A stretch of 64,000 bases of DNA from Sutterella megalosphaeroides (GTDB taxonomy: Bacteria > Pseudomonadota > Gammaproteobacteria > Burkholderiales > Burkholderiaceae_F), in assembly GCF_003609995.1 (NCBI RefSeq), contig NZ_AP018786.1:62001-126000 (forward strand), in the 5' to 3' direction. Of this stretch, positions 52,345 through 61,809 are shown in pieces (the first letter of the stretch is position 1; each line of letters opens with the position of its first letter). The position numbers and the translations under genes were made by a program. The notes beneath the pieces are model-generated. The model was not told the origin of the DNA, ran no database searches, and was given only the letters and a program-made list of their open reading frames with translations.

Positions 52345-53490
52345 ATGAGCAAACCCATCCGACTCATCGTCGGTCTCGGCAATCCGGGTGCCGAATATGC
52401 CGATACCCGCCACAACGCGGGCTTTCACTTCGTCGATGCGCTCGCCGCCAAGTTCGGCGTGCGCATGAGCGAAGATCGCAAGTTCCAGGGCGAAGTCGGT
52501 CGCCTGAGTCTCGACGGTCGCGAGGTGTGGCTTCTCAAGCCCTCCACCTACATGAACGCTTCGGGCCGGTCGGTCGTCGCCCTTGCGCTTTACTACAAGA
52601 TCCTTCCGGACGAAATCCTCGTCGTTCACGACGAAATGGACCTGGAGCCCGGTCTCATGCGCCTCAAGCTCGGCGGCGGCAACGCCGGCCACAACGGCTT
52701 GAAGGACATCAGCGCTCAGCTCTCGACGCCCGACTTCTGGCGCCTGCGCCTCGGGATCGGCCACCCGAAGAAGCTCGGCCTCGCTCAGGAAGTCGCCGTC
52801 TTCGTGCTCGCGGCTCCTTCGGCCGAACACCGCGAGAAAATCGCCCGCTGCCTCGAGGCCGCACTCGACACGATCCGCGACATCGTCGCGGGTTCGATCG
52901 AGAAGGCCGTGCGTACGCTCGCCCCCTTCTCGGGTCAGAAGGAAAAGCAAAAAGCCGCTCGGACTCCGTCCGGGACGAGCGAACCGAAGGCGAAGGGCGA
53001 CCGCATCGTCGTCTCCCGGTGCCTCCTCGGCTACACCTGCCGCTACGACGGCGAGTCGCGTCCCTCGATCCTTGAAAAGCTCGAAGCCAAAAGCTGGACC
53101 AAGGACGACATCGTGACGATCTGTCCCGAGATGGAAGGGGGTCTTCCCTGCCCGCGCGAACCCGCCGAAATCATGGCGCCGGGCTCGGACGGCCACGCCG
53201 TGCTCGCGCACGAAGGGGAAGTAGTCGATCGCACCGGTACGGACGTGACGGCGCAGTATCTGCGCGGCGCCCGCAAGGCGCTCAAAACCGCCAAGGCCGC
53301 AAACGCTCCTTTCGCGCTTCTCAAAGCGCGCAGCCCCGCGTGCAGTCCCTCGGGCATTTACGACGGCTCGCACACGCGCACGCTCGTCCCCGGACAGGGC
53401 GTGGCGGCCGCGCTCCTCGCGAAAAACGGCTACGTCCTTTTCTCCGAAGACGATCTCGATCGCATTCCCGCGAAGCGCTCGGAATCCTGA
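52345..53490 (+). CDS. pth: Peptidyl-tRNA hydrolase fused to a DUF523/TudS-type domain
   Basis: A 381-residue fusion. Residues 1-195 are Pth, which frees tRNA from peptidyl-tRNA: GLGNPG (10-15), catalytic His23, substrate-binding Asn13, Asn71 and Asn117, and Asp96 in HDEMD. A Lys/Pro/Ser-rich linker (196-218) leads to a DUF523 domain (about 220-375). In this family TudS has 2-thiouracil desulfurase activity through a [4Fe-4S] cluster held by three cysteines; here C226 (SRCLLG), C260 (ICPE) and C333 (SPAC) are the candidates. The reading frame is continuous and no second start is needed. The usual order is rplY-pth-ychF, so the pth part is in its normal place. Confidence 0.88.
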   Translation: MSKPIRLIVGLGNPGAEYADTRHNAGFHFVDALAAKFGVRMSEDRKFQGEVGRLSLDGREVWLLKPSTYMNASGRSVVALALYYKILPDEILVVHDEMDLEPGLMRLKLGGGNAGHNGLKDISAQLSTPDFWRLRLGIGHPKKLGLAQEVAVFVLAAPSAEHREKIARCLEAALDTIRDIVAGSIEKAVRTLAPFSGQKEKQKAARTPSGTSEPKAKGDRIVVSRCLLGYTCRYDGESRPSILEKLEAKSWTKDDIVTICPEMEGGLPCPREPAEIMAPGSDGHAVLAHEGEVVDRTGTDVTAQYLRGARKALKTAKAANAPFALLKARSPACSPSGIYDGSHTRTLVPGQGVAAALLAKNGYVLFSEDDLDRIPAKRSES

Positions 53491-53505
53491 GCGGCCCCGA
53501 TTTTT

Positions 53506-53511
53506 TATAAT
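53506..53511 (+). promoter_or_regulatory. Candidate -10 (TATAAT) for ychF
   Basis: A perfect TATAAT preceded by a T run lies 16 bases after the pth-fusion stop and 84 bases before ychF. The -35 region is not convincing. Confidence 0.5.
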
Positions 53512-53594
53512 TCGCACACCAGTGCACGGATGCCGACCGACCCCATCGACGGCGGACGGCATCCCTTCGACATTTCAAAAAAGAGAAGTACACC

Positions 53595-54689
53595 ATGGGT
53601 CTCAAATGCGGCATCGTCGGCCTGCCCAACGTCGGCAAGTCGACCATCTTCAACGCTCTCACCAAGGCGGGCATCGCTGCGGAAAACTATCCCTTCTGCA
53701 CGATCGAACCGAACGTCGGCATCGTGGAAGTGCCCGATCCCCGTCTCAAGGCACTCGCTGAAATCGTGAAGCCCGAACGCATCGTTCCGGCCGCCGTCGA
53801 ATTCGTCGACATCGCCGGTCTCGTCGCGGGCGCGAGCAAAGGCGAAGGCCTCGGCAACCAGTTCCTCGCGAACATCCGCGAATGCGACGCCATCGCCCAC
53901 ATCGTGCGTTGCTTCAACGACGACAACATCGTGCACGTCTCGGGCAAGGTCGACCCCATCGACGACATCAACGTGATCAACACCGAGCTCGCGCTCGCCG
54001 ACCTCGCGACCGTCGAAAAGGCCCTGAACCGCTACTCGAAGCAGGCCCGCTCGGGCGGCGACAAGGAAGCCCTCAAGCTCGTGCTCGTTCTCGAAAAGAT
54101 CCAGCCGGTGTTGAACGAAGGCAAGGCCGTCCGTACGGTGAAGCTTTCCCCCGAAGAGTTGGCCGTCATCCGTCCGCTCTTCCTCCTCACCGCCAAGCCC
54201 GCCATGTACGTGGCGAACGTCGAAGATCACGGCTTTGAAAACAATCCGCTCCTCGACGCCGTGCGCGCCTACGCCGCCGAAGAGCACGCCCCGGTCGTCG
54301 CGGTTTGCGCGAAGACCGAAGCCGACATCGCCGACCTCGACGAAGAGGACAAGCAGATGTTCCTCGAAGACATGGGCATGACCGAGCCGGGGCTCGATCG
54401 CGTGATTCGCGCGGGCTACGACCTCCTCGGCCTTCAGACCTACTTCACGGCGGGCGTGAAGGAAGTGCGCGCCTGGACGATCCACAAGGGCGACACGGCG
54501 CCTCAGGCCGCCGGCGTCATCCACACCGACTTCGAACGCGGCTTCATCCGCGCCCAGACGATCGCCTTCGACGATTTCATCGCGTTCAAGGGCGAAAAGG
54601 GCGCCCAGGAAGCGGGCAAGATGCGCGCGGAAGGCAAGGACTACATCGTTCAGGACGGCGACGTCATGAACTTCCTCTTCAACGTCTGA
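53595..54689 (+). CDS. ychF: Redox-regulated ATPase YchF (OLA1 family)
   Basis: A 364-residue Obg-like ATPase. P-loop GLPNVGKS (9-16), G2/G3 region with [11 protein letters not shown], the unusual NxxE specificity motif region (YVANVED) that favours ATP, and a TGS domain near the C-terminus ([19 protein letters not shown]). It binds ribosomes and affects oxidative-stress responses in E. coli. It follows the pth fusion, the conserved order. Near-perfect match to the family length (363). Confidence 0.96.
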   Translation: MGLKCGIVGLPNVGKSTIFNALTKAGIAAENYPFCTIEPNVGIVEVPDPRLKALAEIVKPERIVPAAVEFVDIAGLVAGASKGEGLGNQFLANIRECDAIAHIVRCFNDDNIVHVSGKVDPIDDINVINTELALADLATVEKALNRYSKQARSGGDKEALKLVLVLEKIQPVLNEGKAVRTVKLSPEELAVIRPLFLLTAKPAMYVANVEDHGFENNPLLDAVRAYAAEEHAPVVAVCAKTEADIADLDEEDKQMFLEDMGMTEPGLDRVIRAGYDLLGLQTYFTAGVKEVRAWTIHKGDTAPQAAGVIHTDFERGFIRAQTIAFDDFIAFKGEKGAQEAGKMRAEGKDYIVQDGDVMNFLFNV

Positions 54690-54697
54690 TCTCTTTC

Positions 54698-54721
54698 GGG
54701 TCGCCCGCTCGCGGGCGACCC
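54698..54721 (+). terminator. GC palindrome after ychF
   Basis: GGGTCGCCCGC and GCGGGCGACCC form an uninterrupted stem with a two-base loop just before the XRE gene (start 54730). T residues are few (CCTTCTC), so it may instead limit translation of the downstream gene. Confidence 0.5.
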
Positions 54722-54729
54722 GCCTTCTC

Positions 54730-55098
54730 ATGACCACCACTCTCGCCAAGCAACGTCAGAGCATCGGCGCGCGCCTTGCCGAGGAGCGTCGTCGACTCGG
54801 CTATTCCGAACGTCAAATCGCTCAACTCCTCGGGGTTCCGCTCGACGTCTATGTCGGCATCGAGGCGGGCGAAGCCGATCCGGGCATCTACCGCATGCCG
54901 CGTCTGGTCGCCTGCGGTTTCGACATTCTCTACATCCTCACCGCCGAGCGCCACCTCGCCGTGGCCGAAGAGAGCGAACTGCTCGCGCGCTTTCGCGAGC
55001 TCTCGCACCGCGGTCGCACCTCCATCTTCACCACGCTCGACGCGCTCGAACGACTTGCGCCGAACCTGCGCCGCAAGATCAAGGACCGTTTCCGCTGA
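54730..55098 (+). CDS. XRE-family HTH regulator
   Basis: A 122-residue DNA-binding protein. The helix-turn-helix spans about 10-62: GARLAEERRRLGYSERQIAQ, then LLGVPLDVYVGIEAGE and MPRLVACGFDILYILTA. The C-terminal 50 residues form a helical tail (VAEESELLARFRELSHRGR) for oligomerisation. The sequence resembles small phage or stress regulators of the same family. Its target is unknown. It lies between ychF and ahpC on the same strand; a strong terminator separates it from ahpC. Confidence 0.8.
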   Translation: MTTTLAKQRQSIGARLAEERRRLGYSERQIAQLLGVPLDVYVGIEAGEADPGIYRMPRLVACGFDILYILTAERHLAVAEESELLARFRELSHRGRTSIFTTLDALERLAPNLRRKIKDRFR

Positions 55099-55126
55099 CG
55101 ACACCCGTCCTGCCGAAAGGCATTTT

Positions 55127-55152
55127 CTATTGCGTTCATGCAATAGTTTTTT
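55127..55152 (+). terminator. Terminator before ahpC
   Basis: CTATTGC (55127-55133) pairs with GCAATAG (55140-55146) around GTTCAT, followed by TTTTTT. It ends the XRE transcript. Confidence 0.85.
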
Positions 55153-55238
55153 ACTTAGGATTTCACAAAGTCAATAATCTTCATGCTAATATGGCGTCAC
55201 TGTTTTTTGAGACGCCTCGCTGAGGCAAGGAGTTCACG

Positions 55239-55802
55239 ATGTCTCTGCTCACCACCGAAATCCTCCCGTTCTCGACCGAAGCCTTCTGCAACGGCGACTT
55301 CATCAAGGTCACCGACGCCGACCTCAAGGGCCACTGGTCCGTCGTCTTCTTCTACCCCGCCGACTTCACGTTCGTCTGCCCGACCGAACTCGAAGACCTG
55401 GCCGATCACTACGAAGAGTTCAAGAAGCTCGGCGTTGAAATCTACGCGGTCTCGACCGACACCCACTTCACCCACATGGCCTGGCACGAATCCTCCAAGG
55501 CCGTCGGCAAGGTGAAGTTCCCGATGCTCGGCGACGCCACGCAGCAGATCTCCCGCAACTTCCAGGTTCTGATCGAAAAGGACGGCCTCGCCGAACGCGG
55601 CACGTTCGTGATCAACCCCGAAGGCAAGATCGTCATCATGGAACACCACGACGGCGGCATCGGCCGTGACGCCTCCGAACTCCTGCGCAAGGTTCAGGCC
55701 GCCCAGTACGTGGCCGCCAACCCCGACCAGGTCTGCCCCGCCAAGTGGCGTCCGGGCGAAAAGACCCTGAAGCCCTCGACCGATCTCGTCGGCAAGATCT
55801 GA
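55239..55802 (+). CDS. ahpC: Alkyl hydroperoxide reductase subunit C (2-Cys peroxiredoxin)
   Basis: A 187-residue typical AhpC. It reduces hydrogen peroxide and organic peroxides. The peroxidatic cysteine is Cys47 (FTFVCPTE) and the resolving one Cys166 (DQVCPAKW). Length and sequence are standard. AAGGAG lies 6 bases upstream of the ATG. The gene is followed by a terminator and not by ahpF; its reductant must come from elsewhere, for example a thioredoxin system. An AT-rich upstream region (55147-55195) contains TAATAT as a possible -10. No clear OxyR site was seen. Codons are highly biased. Confidence 0.96.
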   Translation: MSLLTTEILPFSTEAFCNGDFIKVTDADLKGHWSVVFFYPADFTFVCPTELEDLADHYEEFKKLGVEIYAVSTDTHFTHMAWHESSKAVGKVKFPMLGDATQQISRNFQVLIEKDGLAERGTFVINPEGKIVIMEHHDGGIGRDASELLRKVQAAQYVAANPDQVCPAKWRPGEKTLKPSTDLVGKI

Positions 55803-55823
55803 TCCTCGTGATCGGATGATGCG

Positions 55824-55849
55824 AAACCCCGCCTCCCGGCGGGGTTTTT
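55824..55849 (+). terminator. Terminator after ahpC
   Basis: CCCCGCC (55827-55833) pairs with GGCGGGG (55838-55844), flanked by AAA and TTTTT. It makes ahpC monocistronic. Confidence 0.88.
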
Positions 55850-55985
55850 GCATTTCGGCGCCGCCCGTTCGCGCGCCCGAACGTTGCCCGACGCCTTCGC
55901 AAAGCACGGTCGAAATCCCGCCCGCTCCGAAGACTTGTGGCAGACTACGCGGGATTCGTTCACCTCTGCCGTCCGGAGCTCTTTC

Positions 55986-58013
55986 ATGAGAATTCTTCGC
56001 GTCGTCCTTACCGTCGTCGCCTTCGTCGGCGTCATCGCTCTCGTGCTCGTGGGGGCGCTCTACGGACTCGTGACGCCCGAACGCGTTCAAAACCGCCTTA
56101 CGCTCGCGCTCGAGGAAAATCTCGGGCTCTCGCTGCGCCTCTCGGCGCCCCCGTCCGTACATCCGCTTCCCGATTTTCGCGTGACGCTGCCCGCCGCCGA
56201 AGTCGTCCGAACCGACTCGGCCGCCCTCGTCGCCCGTTGGGATTCGGCCGTGCTCGAGCTCAATCCCTTCGCCGTCTTCACGCCCTCGCCCCGCGTGCGG
56301 CGCCTCACGATCGAGGGGTTTGTCACGGACCTCGACGCTCTCGCCGACGCGTCCCGTCCGTCCGAAGGCGGCGCGCCCGAATGGAACATCGACGAAGTCC
56401 GCCTCAATGCGGGCCGCATCGGTTTTGCGGACGCCGAAGGCGCTCCCGCCCTCATCACGGACCTCTCGGGCGTTCTGGTGGACGCCTCCGAAGCGGGCGC
56501 GCGCGGCAGTCTCTCGGGAACGCTCGCTTCGAACCCCGCCCAAGGGGCGGTGACGCTTGAGGGGGCGCTCGACTGGTCGAAGGGCTTGCGCACGCTTTCC
56601 GTTGAAAGTCCCCGCGCGTCCTTCGACGGCCTCATCGAAAAGCGCCAGACGAAGGGTACGGCTTGGGCCGCCCGGGCGCTCCTTCGCCCCGAGGGCGCGA
56701 CCTTTGCGGCACCCCGTCTGGAGGGCGAAACCGAAACGATCAAGCATTTGAGCGTGTCGGCGGAGAGCCTCGTACTCCCGGGGCGCGCGACGTACGTCGC
56801 CCGCACGTTCTCGGCGAAGGTCGACCTCGAACGCCGCGAAGGCGCTCTTACCCTGCAGCTCGAAGCGCCCGCCCTCGAAAAGCAGGCGGACGGGCGGCTC
56901 CTCACGGAGCGCTTCACGCTCGCGAGCCGCCTCGTGCCGCCGAGCGCCGAAAGCGCTCCGCTCGAAGGACGACTCTCGGGCGCGGTTGAGGCCGATCACC
57001 TGAGCGCCGCGGGTCTTTTCCTCGGCATGCCCGTCACGTTCCAGGGGGCGCTTCTCGTCGCCTCGAATTCCGCCGACGCGCACGTTCCGGCCCTTGCCGT
57101 CACGGGCGACCTGACCCTCGGGAAGATCTCCGCGGCTCTCCTCGAGCGCGTTCGCTGGGTGCCCGAGCTTCTCGCCGACGTGCGTTACGAAGGCACGTTC
57201 CGCCTCTCCGAAGGCGCCCTCAAGGGCTTCCCGAAGGGGCTCGCCGGGAATCTGCTCCTCGAAGACGGCGCTCTTTCCGTCGGTCCCGCTCGGGGCGAAT
57301 GGTTGGGGGGCGCCCTCGACCTTGCGGCCCGACTCGATACGGACGGCACCTGGGATCTCGCCGCCCGCGTGCGCGACGCCAATGCGGAGCTGGGCTTTCC
57401 CGCCGAGGGCAGCCCGCTTGTCACGGGGCGCCTTCACGGGGAACTTTCCGCCGCGGGGAACCTCAAAGAGGGCCTCTCCCGACTCGCCGCCGAAGGCCGG
57501 GTAATCCAAGGCGCCCTCGGCGGCGTCGACCTCCCGAAGGCCCGCGCGATTCTCCTCGAAGATCAGCCCGAAGCCGTCCCGGGCGAAGTGCTCGGCCAAG
57601 CGCGCACGCCCTTTGACGAACTCGCCTGGCGTCTCGTTCGCGAAGCGGACGGTACGTTGCGAGTCGCCGCGCACATGAAGGCGCCCGGTCTCGAAGGGCG
57701 CTTCTCGGGCGACGGCACGGCTCTTCCTGCATCGCTTCACGCCGTTTTCCTCTTCGACGCCGACGCGAAACTCTCGGCCCTCCCGATGGCGGCCGACGTC
57801 ACCGTGGAGCCGAACGGCTCCGCGCGCTGGTCGCTCGACTGGACGAACGCGCTTGAGCGAGTGCGCGGCGAAACGGGCGACGTGCCCTTCTCGTTCGAGC
57901 ACCTGAAGCGCAACGTCGAACGGTCGGTGCGCGACTTCTGGAACGGCATCGAGTGGCCGGACTGGTCGCTGCCCGAAATGCCGTGGGACAAGCCCGCGGA
58001 GGACACCCTCTGA
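55986..58013 (+). CDS. AsmA-family envelope protein
   Basis: A 675-residue AsmA/TamB-like protein. One N-terminal membrane helix (about 7-29, VLTVVAFVGVIALVLVGALY) is followed by a long periplasmic region typical of AsmA: ALEENLGLSLRLSAPPSVHP at the start, and an AsmA_2-like part (about 490-600) near ARAILLEDQPEAVPGE. Such proteins are thought to carry phospholipids between membranes. The ATG at 55986 starts at the membrane anchor. It ends before a bidirectional terminator, with coaD converging from the other side. The usual neighbour mutY is elsewhere in this window. Confidence 0.85.
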   Translation: MRILRVVLTVVAFVGVIALVLVGALYGLVTPERVQNRLTLALEENLGLSLRLSAPPSVHPLPDFRVTLPAAEVVRTDSAALVARWDSAVLELNPFAVFTPSPRVRRLTIEGFVTDLDALADASRPSEGGAPEWNIDEVRLNAGRIGFADAEGAPALITDLSGVLVDASEAGARGSLSGTLASNPAQGAVTLEGALDWSKGLRTLSVESPRASFDGLIEKRQTKGTAWAARALLRPEGATFAAPRLEGETETIKHLSVSAESLVLPGRATYVARTFSAKVDLERREGALTLQLEAPALEKQADGRLLTERFTLASRLVPPSAESAPLEGRLSGAVEADHLSAAGLFLGMPVTFQGALLVASNSADAHVPALAVTGDLTLGKISAALLERVRWVPELLADVRYEGTFRLSEGALKGFPKGLAGNLLLEDGALSVGPARGEWLGGALDLAARLDTDGTWDLAARVRDANAELGFPAEGSPLVTGRLHGELSAAGNLKEGLSRLAAEGRVIQGALGGVDLPKARAILLEDQPEAVPGEVLGQARTPFDELAWRLVREADGTLRVAAHMKAPGLEGRFSGDGTALPASLHAVFLFDADAKLSALPMAADVTVEPNGSARWSLDWTNALERVRGETGDVPFSFEHLKRNVERSVRDFWNGIEWPDWSLPEMPWDKPAEDTL

Positions 58014-58026
58014 GGTGTTGAATATG

Positions 58027-58055
58027 AAAACGGACGCTCTCGGGCGTCCGTTTTT
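58027..58055. terminator. Bidirectional terminator between the AsmA gene and coaD
   Basis: AAAACGGACGC (58027-58037) pairs perfectly with GCGTCCGTTTT (58044-58054), giving A and T runs for both directions between converging genes. Confidence 0.88.
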
Positions 58056-58064
58056 CGTTGCGTC

Positions 58065-58547
58065 TTATCGGAGGGCGGCCGCTTGGAGTATCGGCCAGAT
58101 GCGCGGATCGACGAATTTCGCCGCATCCTCGCCCCCGAGTCGGGCGATCTCGCGCACGAACGTGCCCGAGACGAACTGGTGCCGGTCGGAAGGCATCAGA
58201 AACACCGTCTCGACGTCGGGCATCAGCTGACGGTTCATGCCCGCCATCTGAAATTCGTACTCGAAGTCGCTCACCGCCCGCGCGCCGCGCACGATGACGC
58301 GCGCGCCGCTTTGGAGGATGAAGTTCTTCAAGAGTCCTTCGAAAGCGCACACCTCCACGTTCGGGAAGTCGGAGCACACCGTGCGGGCGACCTGCAGGCG
58401 CTCCTCCAAGGTGAGCATCGGGTGCTTGCCCGTACTCGCCGCCACGGCGACGATCACGCCGTCGAAAATGCGGGCCGCACGGCGAACGATGTCGACGTGG
58501 CCGTTCGTCATGGGGTCGAACGTCCCCGGATAGACCGCCGTGATCAT
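58065..58547 (-). CDS. coaD: Phosphopantetheine adenylyltransferase
   Basis: A 160-residue enzyme of coenzyme A synthesis that adds AMP to 4-prime-phosphopantetheine. The nucleotidylyltransferase signature is [10 protein letters not shown] (8-17), with SGTFVREIA near the end for ATP binding. Length is normal. The ATG overlaps the rsmD stop (ATGA); rsmD-coaD is a conserved pair. The region is free of ambiguities. Confidence 0.95.
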   Translation of the reverse strand: MITAVYPGTFDPMTNGHVDIVRRAARIFDGVIVAVAASTGKHPMLTLEERLQVARTVCSDFPNVEVCAFEGLLKNFILQSGARVIVRGARAVSDFEYEFQMAGMNRQLMPDVETVFLMPSDRHQFVSGTFVREIARLGGEDAAKFVDPRIWPILQAAALR

Positions 58548-59185
58548 GCGTCTTTCTCCCCGCTCGGCGCCGCTTTGGCTTTGCGAAGCGCCCGCTTTTC
58601 TTCTTTCGTGAGTTTCGCAAGCGACGCCGTACGGCTCCCCGCCCGCGCGAGAAGCTCGAAGGCCACGGCGCCCGCCGACCCCGAACGCACGCGCACGAGC
58701 CCGAGGCGCTCGAGCACTTCCGAAGGCAGCACCTCCGAGGGGCTCTCGACATAAATCAATCCTTCGGGCGCCAGGTGCCCGAGCACGTCGCGAACGGCGG
58801 ACTCCTGAAGTTCGCGCGCGAAGGGCGGATCGACAAACACCAGGTCGTAGGTGCCCGCCGACTGCAAAAAGAGAAAAGCGTCCGCCGTATGAACGCGCCG
58901 TCCCGGACCCGCCTTCAGGCGCTCGAGCGTCGCGCGCAGACCCGCTGCGGCCGCCCGATCGCGTTCGACCCAGTCCACCTCGCGCGCGCCGCGGCTCGCA
59001 GCCTCCAGACCCAGCGCGCCCGAACCCGCAAAGAGGTCGAGCACGCGCAGGTCCGCAAGCGACCCGACGAGATGCGTCATCCAATCGAACACCGTTTCGC
59101 GAACGCGTTCCGACGTCGGACGAAGTCCTTCGTGCGACATCACGGCCACGGGCGTGCGGCGCCAATCGCCGCCGACGATGCGCAC
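58544..59185 (-). CDS. rsmD: 16S rRNA (guanine(966)-N(2))-methyltransferase
   Basis: A 213-residue SAM-dependent methyltransferase that modifies G966 of 16S rRNA. It starts VRIVGGDWR (family consensus MRIIGG.WRG), then [18 protein letters not shown] motif [13 protein letters not shown] and catalytic FVDPPFA. The start is the GTG at 59185 with GGGGAG about 9 bases upstream. Its C-terminal 25 residues are rich in Lys/Ala, longer than usual. It diverges from ftsY, the conserved arrangement. Confidence 0.93.
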   Translation of the reverse strand: MRIVGGDWRRTPVAVMSHEGLRPTSERVRETVFDWMTHLVGSLADLRVLDLFAGSGALGLEAASRGAREVDWVERDRAAAAGLRATLERLKAGPGRRVHTADAFLFLQSAGTYDLVFVDPPFARELQESAVRDVLGHLAPEGLIYVESPSEVLPSEVLERLGLVRVRSGSAGAVAFELLARAGSRTASLAKLTKEEKRALRKAKAAPSGEKDA

Positions 59186-59234
59186 AACGCCCGCTCCCCT
59201 AGGATTCCGAGAGGTTGTTAAACTTGTGAGGCCC

Positions 59235-59263
59235 GCACCCCGAGGGGTGCCCGCGCCTTTTTT
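59235..59263 (+). terminator. Hairpin with T run upstream of ftsY
   Basis: GCACCCC (59235-59241) pairs with GGGGTGC (59244-59250), then CCGCGCC and TTTTTT. It lies 35 bases before ftsY. Its role is uncertain: it may stop stray transcripts or attenuate an ftsY leader. Confidence 0.35.
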
Positions 59264-59297
59264 GCGAATTGCCATTGATATCAACAAACGGACTGGT

Positions 59298-60254
59298 ATG
59301 GGATTTGGATCTTCCGAAGGGTGGCTCTCCCGTCTTAAGAACGGACTCGCCCGCACACGCGTCAACATCGTCGGCCTCTTTTCGGGCGGCGTGGTCGACG
59401 AGGACTTCCTCGAAGAGCTTGAATATGCCTTGATTACGGCCGATGTCGGCGTGCAAACTTCCACCCGTATCCTACAACGTTTGCGAGACGCCATTAAGTT
59501 GCGCGGTCTCAAAACCCAGGACGAAGTGCGCCTCGCGCTGCGCGACGAGCTTCACGCCCTGCTTCTGCCCGCCGAAGGGACGCTCGACCTGGAACAGGCC
59601 AAGCCGCTCGTCATCATGATGACGGGCGTCAACGGCGCCGGCAAAACCACCTCGATCGGCAAACTCGCCAAGCGCTTCGCCGAAGACGGCAAGTCCGTGC
59701 TTCTCGCCGCGGGCGACACCTTCCGTGCCGCGGCCCGCGAACAGTTGGCCGTCTGGGGCGAACGCAACCGCATCGAAGTCATTTCGCAAAGCGGCGGCGA
59801 CCCCGCCGCGGTCGTCTTCGACGCCGTCAACGCGGCCCGTGCGCGCGGCATCGACATCGTCATCGCCGACACGGCGGGGCGTCTTCCCACGCAGATCAAT
59901 CTGATGGAAGAGCTGCGCCGCATCCGCCGCTCCCAGGAAAAGGCCATGGAAGGGGCGCCCCACGAATCCATTCTGGTCGTCGACGGCACGAACGGGCAGA
60001 ACGCCCTCATGCAGGTCGAAGCCTTCGACAAGGCGGTGACGCTCACCGGTCTCATCATCACGAAGTTGGACGGCACCGCCAAGGGCGGCGTGCTCGCCGC
60101 CATCACGCAGATGCGCCGCGAAAAGCCGCTCCCCATTTACTTCATCGGCGTGGGCGAGCAGCTCGAAGACCTGCAGCCCTTCCGAGCGCTCGAATTCGCC
60201 AACACGCTCGTCGGGCTCGACCCCGCAACGCCGGCCACCGAAAAGGACGACTGA
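59298..60254 (+). CDS. ftsY: Signal recognition particle receptor FtsY
   Basis: A 318-residue SRP GTPase that docks ribosomes translating membrane proteins. The N domain (about 1-95) lacks the long acidic A domain of E. coli FtsY. The G domain has GVNGAGKTT (110-118), DTFRAAAREQL, DTAGR and TKLDGTAKGG. The ATG at 59298 is chosen because it fits the family N-terminus (SRLKNGLARTR); no strong Shine-Dalgarno is visible. It is followed by a Ppx/GppA gene, then ftsEX; relatives usually have ftsY next to ftsE. Confidence 0.94.
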   Translation: MGFGSSEGWLSRLKNGLARTRVNIVGLFSGGVVDEDFLEELEYALITADVGVQTSTRILQRLRDAIKLRGLKTQDEVRLALRDELHALLLPAEGTLDLEQAKPLVIMMTGVNGAGKTTSIGKLAKRFAEDGKSVLLAAGDTFRAAAREQLAVWGERNRIEVISQSGGDPAAVVFDAVNAARARGIDIVIADTAGRLPTQINLMEELRRIRRSQEKAMEGAPHESILVVDGTNGQNALMQVEAFDKAVTLTGLIITKLDGTAKGGVLAAITQMRREKPLPIYFIGVGEQLEDLQPFRALEFANTLVGLDPATPATEKDD

Positions 60255-60336
60255 TTCGAAGCGTCCCGTGAACCGGGCGGCCCGGACCCTTCGGGCCGCT
60301 CATCCGAAACAAACACTTCCCTCGAAGGACATCATC

Positions 60337-61809
60337 ATGCTTCTCGGAGCCGTGGATCTCGGCAGCAACAGCTTCCGCGTCGAAATCGGACGCGTCGAAG
60401 GCGACCGCATCGTTACGCAGAGCTACTGGAAGGAAACCGTGCGCCTGGCGGGCGGTTTTGATGAACACGGCGCGCTCACGCCCGAAATTCAGGCGCGCGC
60501 TCTGGCCACGCTCGCGCGTTTCAACGAGCGTCTCCAGGGTCTCCCGAAGCATCAGGTTCGCGCCGTCGGCACGCAGGCTCTGCGCGCCGCAACGAACTCC
60601 AAAGAGTTCCTCGAGAAGGCCGAACAGGTGCTCGGCTACAAGATCGAACTCCTCTCCGGGCACGAAGAAGCGCGCCTCGTCTTCAAGGGTTGCGCCAACA
60701 CGCTGCCGCCCTCCGAAAAGCGCCGCCTGATCGTGGACATCGGCGGAGCGAGCACCGAATTCATCGTCGGCCGCGGGCTCGAACCCGAACGGTGCGAGTC
60801 CTACAAGATCGGCTGCGTCAATACGTCCATTCGACACTTCCGCGACGGGCGCATCACGCCCAAGAGCTTCGAGCAGGCCGTCACGGCCTGTGAGGCCGAA
60901 ATCGAAGAAGGGGGGCGGCTTTTCGGGCCCGAACACTACGACGAGGCCTTCGGCTCCGCGGGCACGTTCGGTGCGGTTTCCGACATTTGCGTCGCGCTCG
61001 GCTGGAGCGACGGCGCGGTGACGCCCGAACACCTCGAAAAGCTGACGCGCATGCTGCTTGAGGCCAAGGACGTGCGCAACATCCGCTTTGCGGGCCTCAA
61101 GGAAGATCGTCGGGAAGTCATCGCCGGGGGCCTCGCCGTACTGACGGCCGTCTTCCGCACGCTCGGCATCCGCAGCATGCGTCCCGCGTCGGGCGCGTTG
61201 CGCGTCGGGTTGCTCTACGACCTCTGGGGGCGCTTCTCCGACCGCGACACCCGAGAAATTTCGGTCGAAGCGCTCATGAAAAAGGCGCTCGTCGACGCGG
61301 ATCAGGCCGAGCGCGTGTCGTCGACCGCGGTCGAGCTCTGTCGCAGGCTCGCCCCCGAAACGCCCGACGACGACCTGAAGCTCCTGCGCTGGGCCGCGCT
61401 CATGCACGAGGTGGGGATGCTCATCACCTCGTCGCGCTACCACCGCCACGGCCAGTACATCATCTCGAACACCGACATGCCGGGCTTTGCGCACAGCGAA
61501 CAGATCCGCATGGCGACGCTCGTGCTCGCGCAGCGCGGCACCCTGAAAAAACTCGGGACGCCGTCGGACTGGTGCGTCTCGTGGGAATCGGTCCTCGCCG
61601 TGCGTCTTGCGGTGATTCTGGCGCACGCGCGCGTCGACGTGACGCTGCCCGTCATGAAGTTCGAGCGCGACGGCGACGAGCTCGTCGTTCGGATCGATCC
61701 CGTGTGGCTCAATCAGCATCCGCTGACGGACTACCTCCTCAACGAAGAATCGCTCAACTGGAGTCGCATCGGTCGCACGGTGCGCTTTGAAAGGTTCGCC
61801 ATCGCATGA
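60337..61809 (+). CDS. Ppx/GppA-family exopolyphosphatase / guanosine pentaphosphatase
   Basis: A 490-residue phosphatase. The actin-like ATPase fold has AVDLGSNSFRVEIGR (phosphate loop 1) and IVDIGGASTEFIVG (phosphate loop 2). A C-terminal HD-like domain (about 320-480; ALMHEVGMLITSSRYHRHG) is present, as in Ppx and GppA. It would degrade polyphosphate or convert pppGpp to ppGpp. The assay choice cannot be made from sequence. The ATG at 60337 follows GAAGGA by 8 bases. Its stop overlaps the ftsE start by four bases. Confidence 0.92.
   Translation: MLLGAVDLGSNSFRVEIGRVEGDRIVTQSYWKETVRLAGGFDEHGALTPEIQARALATLARFNERLQGLPKHQVRAVGTQALRAATNSKEFLEKAEQVLGYKIELLSGHEEARLVFKGCANTLPPSEKRRLIVDIGGASTEFIVGRGLEPERCESYKIGCVNTSIRHFRDGRITPKSFEQAVTACEAEIEEGGRLFGPEHYDEAFGSAGTFGAVSDICVALGWSDGAVTPEHLEKLTRMLLEAKDVRNIRFAGLKEDRREVIAGGLAVLTAVFRTLGIRSMRPASGALRVGLLYDLWGRFSDRDTREISVEALMKKALVDADQAERVSSTAVELCRRLAPETPDDDLKLLRWAALMHEVGMLITSSRYHRHGQYIISNTDMPGFAHSEQIRMATLVLAQRGTLKKLGTPSDWCVSWESVLAVRLAVILAHARVDVTLPVMKFERDGDELVVRIDPVWLNQHPLTDYLLNEESLNWSRIGRTVRFERFAIA

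Noticed and set aside
55143-55195. OxyR-type site upstream of ahpC
   Set aside because: Only one ATAG is present and it belongs to the preceding terminator stem; the other tetranucleotides do not fit the spacing.
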